DNA from: Chloroflexota bacterium
Lineage (GTDB): Bacteria > Chloroflexota > Limnocylindria > Limnocylindrales > Limnocylindraceae
Direction of reading: 5' to 3'
Length of the DNA stretch: 5,948 nucleotides
Assembly: GCA_947483025.1 (NCBI GenBank)
Contig: CANKMK010000041.1
Location: 1 to 5,948, forward strand
Part shown: positions 1 to 4,989 of the stretch, piece after piece
How positions within the stretch are numbered: the first letter of the stretch is position 1
How the letters are laid out: each line of letters begins with the position of its first letter
The notes under the pieces: model-generated
Databases searched by the model: none
What the model was told of the DNA's origin: nothing
The model's input: only the letters and a program-made list of their open reading frames with translations
Made by a program: the position numbers and the translations under genes

Positions 1-989
1 CCAGCCGAGATGATGGTGGTTGCCCAGTAGCCGCGGTTCAGGATGTTCATTGGATTCTCTTTATCGTTGCCGCGCACAAAGGCCATGGCCACGATCGTGC
101 TCAGAAGCCCGAAGGCGTGCACCACGAGCGGGAAGAAGATCCACGACTCTGGGTGCGCCCAGCCCATGCCCTCCGCGATCTTGTAGGCGCTAACGCCCAA
201 GATCATGGCGCCGATGTTCTCGGCGGCAGTCGACTCAAAGAGGTCGGCGCCGCGGCCGGCGCAGTCGCCAACGTTGTCGCCCACGAGGTCGGCGATCACG
301 CCGGCGTTACGAGGGTCATCCTCTGGGATTCCCTTCTCAACTTTACCAACGAGGTCGGAGCCAACATCGGCAGCCTTGGTGTAGATACCGCCGCCGAGCT
401 GGGCGAAGAGCGCAACGAATGATGCGCCGAAGCCGTAGCCGACGATCAGGAACGGCGCCTCTGCTGGGCGCTCAAGTCCACCGAAGAAGACAAAGACGGC
501 GTAGACGCCGAGCAGCGAGAGTGCCGCAACGAGGAAGCCGGAGACGGCTCCACCGCGCATTGCAACCTGCACCGCCTTGACGACACCCTGGCGGGCGGCG
601 GCGGTGGTGCGAAGGTTTGCCTTGACGCTGACGTACATGCCGATGACGCCCGAAACCATGGAGCAGGCGGCACCGAAGATGAAGGCAATTCCGGTGCGAA
701 TGCCGAGGTCAGCCCCGAAGACGGGGGTATCGGCAACGGCGGCAGTTTCAAAGTTCGCAATGAGCACGCCGATTAGCACGGCCATCGCCACTGAAAGCAC
801 ACCGATGGTGATGTACTGGCGTCGCATGAACGCGACTGCCCCCTCGAAGATCATGCCCGCAACGTCTTGCATGGCAGGTGTCCCCTTGTCGCGGCGCAGC
901 ACATCGCTGGCCAACCACAAGGCGAAGAGGATTGCGATAACCGCTGCTGGGAGCACGAGCCCCTGAAGCATGAGTGACGTGATTTCCAT
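1..989 (-). CDS. hppA: Membrane-bound H+-translocating pyrophosphatase, N-terminal part (runs off left edge)
   Basis: This enzyme hydrolyses cytoplasmic pyrophosphate and uses the energy to pump protons across the membrane. The reading frame starts at ATG 989-987 and stays open to the window edge, giving 329 codons, roughly half of the usual 650-800 residues. Visible family landmarks are hydrophobic segments near residues 8-27, 60-80, 98-120, 148-170, 180-198 and 285-304; the pyrophosphate-binding signature DVGSDLVGKVE at 208-218 (normally DVGADLVGKVE); EDDPRN at 223-228; and DNVGDCAGRGADLFES at 238-253 with the Mg-PPi-binding aspartates D238, D242 and D249. The Cys-Ala-x-Arg-Gly variant recalls the K+-independent type II group (Arabidopsis AVP2). 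The residue that decides K+ dependence lies in the missing C-terminal half, so this is inference. The start is supported by GGAGGA 9 nt upstream. The gene is divergent from lepB. The family call is certain; the pumped ion is less so. Confidence 0.96.
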   Translation of the reverse strand, partial: MEITSLMLQGLVLPAAVIAILFALWLASDVLRRDKGTPAMQDVAGMIFEGAVAFMRRQYITIGVLSVAMAVLIGVLIANFETAAVADTPVFGADLGIRTGIAFIFGAACSMVSGVIGMYVSVKANLRTTAAARQGVVKAVQVAMRGGAVSGFLVAALSLLGVYAVFVFFGGLERPAEAPFLIVGYGFGASFVALFAQLGGGIYTKAADVGSDLVGKVEKGIPEDDPRNAGVIADLVGDNVGDCAGRGADLFESTAAENIGAMILGVSAYKIAEGMGWAHPESWIFFPLVVHAFGLLSTIVAMAFVRGNDKENPMNILNRGYWATTIISA

Positions 990-998
990 AACTGCTGT

Positions 999-1004
999 TC
1001 CTCC
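999..1004 (-). promoter_or_regulatory. Shine-Dalgarno of hppA
   Basis: On the minus strand this reads GGAGGA and lies 9 nt before the ATG at 989. It selects this start over the in-frame Met7 codon at 971-969. It contrasts with lepB, ndk and coaX in the same window, which have no such site. Confidence 0.7.
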
Positions 1005-1028
1005 GATGCGTCCAGTCCGTCGCGTGGC

Positions 1029-1110
1029 CGCGGTGCTTGGCACCGCGCTTCGGGTCGGGCGTCTGTCGGGCTGCAGGTCGCAGGTGCGACCCGCCAGGAT
1101 GGGCTCCTGG
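1029..1110 (-). promoter_or_regulatory. Structured 5' leader of hppA with three consecutive hairpins
   Basis: Three perfect short inverted repeats lie in a row between the predicted hppA promoter and its Shine-Dalgarno site. The first is CCAGGA/TCCTGG at 1094-1099 and 1105-1110 (6 bp, 5-nt loop). The second is GGTCGC/GCGACC at 1076-1081 and 1086-1091 (6 bp, 4-nt loop). The third is CGCGGTGC/GCACCGCG at 1029-1036 and 1040-1047 (8 bp, 3-nt loop). If transcription starts near 1111, the first hairpin sits at the very 5' end of the mRNA. The structures are seen directly; a regulatory or stabilising role is inference. I could not match them to a known riboswitch class. In GC-rich DNA short inverted repeats arise by chance, although the 8-bp one is less likely to. 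Confidence 0.4.
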
Positions 1111-1117
1111 TGAGGTG

Positions 1118-1147
1118 ATGGTACGGGGAGGCCCCGCCGTGGGTCAA
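1118..1147 (-). promoter_or_regulatory. Predicted sigma-70-type promoter of hppA
   Basis: On the minus strand, TTGACC (1147-1142) resembles the -35 consensus TTGACA. It is followed after 18 nt by TACCAT (1123-1118), which fits a TANNNT -10 box. Transcription would begin near 1111 and give a leader of about 120 nt before hppA. The spacer holds a small inverted repeat, CGGGG-AGG-CCCCG (1124-1136), which could be an operator or chance. This is the only site in the intergenic region where both boxes are recognisable. Confidence 0.5.
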
Positions 1148-1166
1148 CCGCACACCCTCCCCCGCC

Positions 1167-1172
1167 TATACT
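1167..1172 (+). promoter_or_regulatory. -10 box directly upstream of lepB (leaderless-type start)
   Basis: TATACT differs from TATAAT at one position and ends 7 nt before the lepB ATG at 1180. Transcription would therefore begin at or beside the start codon. No Shine-Dalgarno is present between 1150 and 1179. No clear -35 is seen; at 17-nt spacing it would fall at 1144-1149, overlapping the hppA -35 box on the other strand. Confidence 0.45.
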
Positions 1173-1179
1173 CTGCGGG

Positions 1180-1746
1180 ATGCGCCTCCGAAGACTTGCC
1201 ATAGAGATCGTGCAGACGGTGGCGCTGACCATCCTCGCCTTCTATCTCCTGCAGACCTTCGTGGCACAGCCATTTCGGGTCGAGCAGGGCTCGATGCGCC
1301 AAACCCTCGAGCCTGGCCAGTACGTGCTTGCCGACAAGCTCACCGCGGCCCTGACCGGTTACCACCGCGGCGACATCGTGATCTTCCGACCCCCCAGCAC
1401 CTGGCCTGGTGACGCTTCTGGAACTCCCTATATCAAGCGCGTGATCGGCCTTCCTGGTGAAACGATCGACCTGGTCGATGGGGTGGTCAGCGTTGATGGG
1501 GTGCCGATTGACGAGACCTATACCTACCGTGACGGTGGCGGCGACGGGGTTGGCGAGTCTGGTCGCTGGGTCCTTGGCGAAACGGAGCTGCTCGTCTTCG
1601 GCGACCACCGGTCGAACTCATCCGACTCGCGGGCGTACGGTCCGATCCCAACCACCAGCGTGATCGGGCGCGCGATCTTGCGCTACTTCCCGATTGATCT
1701 ACTCACCATCATCACGCCGCCCACCTACCGACAGGCAGCACCGTAA
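1180..1746 (+). CDS. lepB: Signal peptidase I
   Basis: This membrane-anchored serine protease cleaves signal peptides from exported proteins on the outer face of the cytoplasmic membrane. The 188-residue length fits the short bacterial type with a single N-terminal anchor (about residues 9-28). The catalytic Ser38 lies in GSM (37-39) and the general-base Lys86 in YIKRVIGLPGE (84-94). The conserved C-terminal box is GDHRSNSSDSR (141-151). Two small departures are His143, where the box usually reads GDNR, and Gln41, where a Pro normally precedes the TL of the serine motif. Both catalytic residues are intact, so the enzyme should be active. The ATG at 1180 puts the anchor at the usual distance from Ser38 and directly follows a -10-like box. 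It is the first gene of an operon whose next gene begins on the base after its stop codon. Confidence 0.96.
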   Translation: MRLRRLAIEIVQTVALTILAFYLLQTFVAQPFRVEQGSMRQTLEPGQYVLADKLTAALTGYHRGDIVIFRPPSTWPGDASGTPYIKRVIGLPGETIDLVDGVVSVDGVPIDETYTYRDGGGDGVGESGRWVLGETELLVFGDHRSNSSDSRAYGPIPTTSVIGRAILRYFPIDLLTIITPPTYRQAAP

Positions 1747-2355
1747 ATGCCAAGCCTCGAGTTACCACTCGTTCTGATCGCCATCCTGGCGGGCACGCTG
1801 GCGGTGACCAGCGCCGGTCGAGGTGCCTGGGTCGCCATCGCAATCCTGGCGTTGAGCTCGAGTGCGCTGGAGTTCTCCGTTGCGGATCCGAATCGCATCG
1901 GCCTGATCTTGCGCCTCTCCGCCATTGGTATCGGCCTCGTTGCCGCACTCCCCGAAAACCTCTTCGAGCGCGAGGCCCTTCGCCGCGATCTCGCTCTGGG
2001 CACCCTGATCCGAACCCTGCGCGAGCACCCTGTCGTCGTGGCGAGCGCAATCGCCGGCCTGCTGCTTGGCCTGGTGCCGCTCGCACTCCCTATTGAGTCG
2101 AGTAGCGATGCACTCCGCGCGGCCGGCATTGCCCTCCTCGTCGTTGGACTACCGCCGCTCCTTACGAGTCGTTTCATTGAGGCGACCACGCGTGCAGCGG
2201 TTGTGACGCTGGCGGGCACGATGCTCCTACGCACCTCCATCTTTGGCGCACTCGATCCGCTCACCGCACTGGCGATTGGGGCGGGATTCACCTGCATCCT
2301 GGTTGTTGGCGGCAGTGTTGCCACGCGCATCTCCAATGCCGAGGAGGAGCGATGA
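1747..2355 (+). CDS. Polytopic membrane protein, possibly HyfE-like
   Basis: I do not recognise this 202-residue protein with confidence. It has about seven hydrophobic segments (near residues 5-22, 26-43, 51-68, 96-115, 122-139, 149-166 and 173-193), a charged cytoplasmic-type loop at 71-94 rich in Arg and Glu, and a short charged C-terminus (SNAEEER). It starts directly after the lepB TAA, has no clear Shine-Dalgarno site, and is probably translated by re-initiation. It overlaps the next gene by ATGA, so the two products are likely made together. Size, position before an antiporter-like gene, and the hydrophobic pattern of its last 55 residues resemble HyfE, the small membrane subunit of group 4 hydrogenase complexes. 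The acidic residue of the MEN motif in E. coli HyfE is not present at the equivalent place (around 156-161). The HyfE relation is inference from hand comparison only; an unrelated lineage-specific membrane protein is equally possible. Confidence 0.85.
   Translation: MPSLELPLVLIAILAGTLAVTSAGRGAWVAIAILALSSSALEFSVADPNRIGLILRLSAIGIGLVAALPENLFEREALRRDLALGTLIRTLREHPVVVASAIAGLLLGLVPLALPIESSSDALRAAGIALLVVGLPPLLTSRFIEATTRAAVVTLAGTMLLRTSIFGALDPLTALAIGAGFTCILVVGGSVATRISNAEEER
2341..2347 (+). promoter_or_regulatory. Shine-Dalgarno inside the end of the upstream gene
   Basis: GAGGAGG lies 4 nt before the ATG at 2352, within the codons for the Glu-Glu-Glu-Arg end of the 202-aa protein. With the ATGA stop/start overlap it should give strong coupled translation of the 533-aa protein. 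Confidence 0.6.
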
Positions 2356-3953
2356 CCGAGCTGGGGCTCCTCACGGCAATTCGCGCACTCTTCCCAGCGC
2401 TCATGGCGCTGAGCTCCCTCGCCCTCGTGCCACTGATTCGGCTCTGGCGCGGACCGCAACGCGATGATGCCGCCGCCTACGCAACGGTGGGCGTGCAGAT
2501 CCTGCTGTTGGCAACCTCGCTTGGTGCCGTGCTCGCTGGCGCGGGCTATCTCTCAACGCTCAGGATGGGCCAGATCACCATCGACCCATCGGAGCCGGGC
2601 CGCCTACTGGTACTCCTCGGTGGCATCGTCTTCTCCGTCATCGTTGGCGCCGGCGAGGGTCGCCGAGCAGGCACCATGGGGCAGATTGCCCTCTTCGGTA
2701 TTGCCGCGATCGATCTTGCGCTGGCAATTCCATCGGGCATCGCGCCGATTGCGCTCCTCCTCTTCGCCAGCTTGGGAATCTCAGGCGCAGCGGCGAGTGG
2801 TAAAGACGACGTTGGTCGGGCGCGTGCCGTCTTCCGCGATTTGCGCACCGTCTCCCTCTTGCTCCCCGCAGTCGTGATCGCCGAGATTCTGCGCACGGCA
2901 ATCTCCTATGCCGCCGTCGATGCCGCATACGCCACCCCGGCATCACTCGCTGCCGGAACGGCGCTCGGCGTCTCACTCGTGCTGATCGTCGCCGCAGGGG
3001 TCTTCCCCTTCCATAACCGCCTGATCAAGATCTTTGAGGCGCTCCCGATTGTTGGATCACTCCTCGTCGGTGTCTGGATCCCATCGGCGCTTGCGCTCAT
3101 TGTCATGAGTGAACTCTCCGTGCTCGCGAGCAGCATTACCGATCCCCTTGGCGGCGCAATCGTTCCCGGCATCCTGCTCGCTGGAGCGGCAACGCTGATC
3201 TTTGGCGCAGTCTCGGCCTTGCTCCATGACGACATCGGCGAGATCGTTGGATTCCTAGCCGTGGGGAACGCCGGGTGGTTGGCAATCGCTGCAGCAGCCG
3301 CCCTCCAATCACCGACCGACACCTCGTCGCGCCTGATCGTTCTCCCTGGGATGTTGGCCATCTCGCTCTTCGGGCTCTGGCTCGTGAGCGTACGTCGACG
3401 CTATGGAACTACCTCCATTAGCGAGCTTGGTGGGTGGGCGCGTCGCACGGGCGCTAACGGGATTGCCCTCACTGCCGCGATCGTCGCTTTGGCGGCACTG
3501 CCGCCCGGCGCCGTACTCGCCGCCCGGCTGAATCTTCTGCTGCTCGGCGGCAATCCACTCATCGCACTCTTTGCAGTGATCGGGCAGATCCTGTTGATTG
3601 TTGCGGCGATTCGACTCCTTCTTGTTGGCTTCACGCCACAGAGTCAGACGGTGCATGAGGCAGAGACTCGGCCGTTCGCCAACCTCATCACCATCTCGTT
3701 GATTGTTGGCTCGATCTTTGTCGCCGCCGCGGCTGCTGGTTGGCTCGCCCTGGAGTCGGGTGGCACCGGACCACTCCCGCCCGCACCGAGCGTGTCGCCT
3801 GGAACCAGCTTTGATCCGGCGCCGAGCAGTGTGCCGAGCAGTGTGCCGAGCAGCGTGCCGAGCGTCGCGCCTACGCCGAGCGCAACGGTATCGCCAGAGG
3901 TGTCGCCAAGTGTGGTCCCGTCAGGGAGTGGGGAGATCTCGCCAGCGCCGTAG
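2352..3953 (+). CDS. Divergent proton-antiporter-like membrane protein (NuoL/M/N, MrpD, HyfF fold) with Pro/Ser-rich tail
   Basis: This 533-residue protein has about 14 hydrophobic segments between residues 10 and 467, the number typical of the antiporter-like subunits of complex I, Mrp and group 4 hydrogenases. Landmarks in the expected order are VFPFH (217-221), matching the PFH/PLH of the broken TM7; DDIGEIVGFLAVGNAGWL (293-310), matching the TM10 pattern DLKRLLAYSSIAHMGY; and ALAALPPGAVLAAR (379-392), matching SLAGIPPxxGFxxK of TM12. By hand alignment, the TM7 and TM8 lysines and the TM5 glutamate of this family are missing, and the TM12 lysine is Arg392. Proton pumping in the usual way is therefore doubtful. 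Positive residues fall in alternate loops (30-37, 103-105, 151-165, 348-365), which places both ends outside. Residues 468-533 are an extracytoplasmic tail rich in Pro, Ser and Thr. The gene ends the lepB operon. Family membership is fairly likely; function is unknown. Confidence 0.85.
   Translation: MTELGLLTAIRALFPALMALSSLALVPLIRLWRGPQRDDAAAYATVGVQILLLATSLGAVLAGAGYLSTLRMGQITIDPSEPGRLLVLLGGIVFSVIVGAGEGRRAGTMGQIALFGIAAIDLALAIPSGIAPIALLLFASLGISGAAASGKDDVGRARAVFRDLRTVSLLLPAVVIAEILRTAISYAAVDAAYATPASLAAGTALGVSLVLIVAAGVFPFHNRLIKIFEALPIVGSLLVGVWIPSALALIVMSELSVLASSITDPLGGAIVPGILLAGAATLIFGAVSALLHDDIGEIVGFLAVGNAGWLAIAAAAALQSPTDTSSRLIVLPGMLAISLFGLWLVSVRRRYGTTSISELGGWARRTGANGIALTAAIVALAALPPGAVLAARLNLLLLGGNPLIALFAVIGQILLIVAAIRLLLVGFTPQSQTVHEAETRPFANLITISLIVGSIFVAAAAAGWLALESGGTGPLPPAPSVSPGTSFDPAPSSVPSSVPSSVPSVAPTPSATVSPEVSPSVVPSGSGEISPAP
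3821..3856 (+). repeat. Three tandem copies of a 12-bp repeat in a coding tail
   Basis: GCCGAGCAGTGT occurs at 3821-3832 and 3833-3844, with a one-base variant (GCCGAGCAGCGT) at 3845-3856. The start of a fourth copy follows at 3857. Because 12 is a multiple of three, the array codes for repeated Pro-Ser-Ser-Val steps and can change copy number without breaking the frame. It lies in the extracytoplasmic tail of the 533-aa membrane protein. Confidence 0.9.
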
Positions 3954-3967
3954 CGACCTGCGGTCGC
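3953..3967. terminator. Hairpin between convergent genes, possible bidirectional terminator
   Basis: GCGACC (3953-3958) and GGTCGC (3962-3967) form a perfect 6-bp stem with a TGC loop. It covers most of the 22-nt gap between the end of the lepB operon and the convergent ndk stop at 3976. There is no T-tract on either strand, so it is not a textbook intrinsic terminator; the call rests mainly on its position. Confidence 0.35.
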
Positions 3968-3975
3968 GGAGGGAA

Positions 3976-4443
3976 CTACTCCTCGTCGGAGAGGATCCAG
4001 GCGTCAGTCGCGCGGGTGTACTCAACAAGGCCACCCTCTGGGAACCAGAGTGCAATTTCTGCGGCGGCAGTTTCTGGTGCATCAGATGCATGAATCAAGT
4101 TCTTCGCCGTCTCGAGCGCGAAGTCGCCGCGAATGGTTCCAGGGGCCGCCTCGTGCGGCTTCGTTGCGCCAACCATGGAGCGAACCACGGCAATGGCGTT
4201 GGGTCCTTCAAGGACCATCGCTACGACAGGGCCCGACGAGATGAATTCCACGAGACCCTTGAAGAAGGGGCGCTGCGCGTGAACGGCGTAGTGCGTCTCG
4301 GCAAGCTTCGCGCTCACCGGCGTGATCTTGAGAGCCACAATCTTGAGGCCGCGCTCTTCGAATCGCGTGATGACGCGACCAGCAAGCTGGCGCTGTACGC
4401 CGTCTGGCTTGACGAGGACAAGGGTGCGCTGGCTGATGCTCAT
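3976..4443 (-). CDS. ndk: Nucleoside diphosphate kinase
   Basis: This cytoplasmic enzyme moves the gamma-phosphate of ATP to other nucleoside diphosphates through a phosphohistidine intermediate, balancing NTP and dNTP pools. The 155-residue product shows the full family pattern: TLVLVKPDGVQR (7-18) with Lys12, the R-P-F-F segment with Arg58, the Arg88 region, GTIRGDF (102-108) with Arg105, and the active-site motif NLIHASDAPETA (115-126) with catalytic His118. The usual form is NxIHGSDSxExA. It is about 15 residues longer than the common 140-residue enzymes because of a C-terminal LWFPEGGLVEYTRATDAWI-type extension, which is familiar in some bacterial and archaeal homologues. No Shine-Dalgarno precedes the ATG; a TAATCT box ends 6 nt upstream. 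It lies 9 nt behind the 156-aa gene and converges on the lepB operon. Confidence 0.97.
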   Translation of the reverse strand: MSISQRTLVLVKPDGVQRQLAGRVITRFEERGLKIVALKITPVSAKLAETHYAVHAQRPFFKGLVEFISSGPVVAMVLEGPNAIAVVRSMVGATKPHEAAPGTIRGDFALETAKNLIHASDAPETAAAEIALWFPEGGLVEYTRATDAWILSDEE

Positions 4444-4449
4444 AACTGC

Positions 4450-4455
4450 AGATTA
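4450..4455 (-). promoter_or_regulatory. -10-like box directly upstream of ndk (leaderless-type start)
   Basis: TAATCT on the minus strand (4455-4450) fits TANNNT and ends 6 nt before the ndk ATG. Its first three bases are the TAA stop codon of the upstream 156-aa gene. No Shine-Dalgarno and no convincing -35 are seen. If active, it would give ndk its own leaderless transcript in addition to any read-through from upstream. Confidence 0.35.
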
Positions 4456-4923
4456 GCCGATCTCGTTCGAATGCGGTTTATCGTCGCTCGCCGTCGGCCA
4501 CGCGCCAGTTGGAAGTTCGATCTGTACGTACTGCTCGCCGCGATACTCCAGCCAGCTCTTCACGGGCGCAGCATCTGGAATCTGGGTGCCGGCCTGGTAC
4601 TCAATCTCCACCGCATCGGCGCCGGAGCGCAACACATAGCGCAGGTTCCCTGGCTCGCTCAGGTCAAACTCAATGCTCTCGAACGCATCGACATTGATCG
4701 TGATCGTGAGTGGCGTAAAGATTGATGAGACCTCGGGGTCGTCGCCCAGCACCTCCTCGACCCAGCCGTGGCCGCGGACGATCTGCTCGCCATCGCGAAG
4801 GTGGCGATAGGAGACCGTCTGGTGCAGGAGGGGGCGGAGGATATTCGCCTTATCGGCGCGCTGCACCACGAGGCCTCGATTAACGAAGAGGCCGGGGGCG
4901 CGGTCGTGCTGTTCGTGATCCAT
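4453..4923 (-). CDS. Conserved-looking hypothetical protein
   Basis: I do not recognise this 156-residue protein. It has no signal peptide, no membrane segment, no cysteine and no obvious catalytic motif. It is acidic overall, with a His/Arg-richer first 60 residues and a probable beta-rich core at about 70-140 (alternating hydrophobic stretches such as LTITINVDAFESIEFDL and YVQIELPTG). The last 15 residues look disordered (TASDDKPHSNEIG). Codon usage matches its neighbours, with G or C favoured at the third position, and the frame fills the space between ndk and coaX exactly, so I take it as a real gene. The ATG at 4923 is the only early start. It has no Shine-Dalgarno, but a weak TANNNT box (TAGGCT, 4938-4933) lies 9 nt upstream. 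Its stop is 9 nt before ndk, so the two may be co-transcribed. Confidence 0.75.
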   Translation of the reverse strand: MDHEQHDRAPGLFVNRGLVVQRADKANILRPLLHQTVSYRHLRDGEQIVRGHGWVEEVLGDDPEVSSIFTPLTITINVDAFESIEFDLSEPGNLRYVLRSGADAVEIEYQAGTQIPDAAPVKSWLEYRGEQYVQIELPTGAWPTASDDKPHSNEIG

Positions 4924-4989
4924 GAGGGAGAGAGCCTACCGCAGAGCGGCTCCTCGCCGCACCCGCGCCGCCCGCCCTATCATTGAGCG
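4924..4989. promoter_or_regulatory. Divergent intergenic region between the 156-aa gene and coaX
   Basis: These 66 nt must hold the promoters of both divergent genes. Each side has only a -10-like box close to the start codon: TAGGCT (4938-4933) for the minus-strand gene and TATCAT (4978-4983) for coaX. No recognisable -35 or Shine-Dalgarno is found for either. Confidence 0.4.
4978..4983 (+). promoter_or_regulatory. -10-like box directly upstream of coaX (leaderless-type start)
   Basis: TATCAT fits TANNNT and ends 6 nt before the coaX GTG at 4990. Transcription would begin at or next to the GTG, giving a leaderless GTG-initiated mRNA. No Shine-Dalgarno is present. Confidence 0.4.

Noticed and set aside
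117..966. Several plus- and minus-strand open frames overlapping hppA in other frames
   Set aside because: The hppA frame on the minus strand carries the full pyrophosphatase signatures across this whole stretch; the others are shadows.
1029..1110. hppA leader hairpins as a known riboswitch (for example a c-di-AMP or cation-sensing class)
   Set aside because: I could not recognise the conserved core sequence of any known class, so I report only the structure.
1144..1608. Minus-strand open frame (154 codons) antisense to lepB
   Set aside because: lepB on the plus strand has both catalytic residues and all conserved boxes; the antisense frame shows no family motif.
1725..2459. Minus-strand open frame (244 codons) antisense to the 202-aa membrane gene
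   Set aside because: It has a low-complexity Arg/Ser/Ala composition and no motif. The plus-strand frame is coupled at both ends to lepB and the 533-aa gene and has a coherent membrane pattern.
3821..3868. Tandem repeat considered as a CRISPR array or regulatory iteron
   Set aside because: The units are 12 bp, directly adjacent with no spacers, in frame and inside a coding tail, so a simple coding repeat explains them.
3703..4725. Long plus-strand open frame (340 codons) antisense to ndk and the 156-aa gene
   Set aside because: It overlaps the end of the 533-aa gene and all of ndk, which has every catalytic motif. Its Arg-rich composition is typical of a shadow frame in GC-rich DNA.
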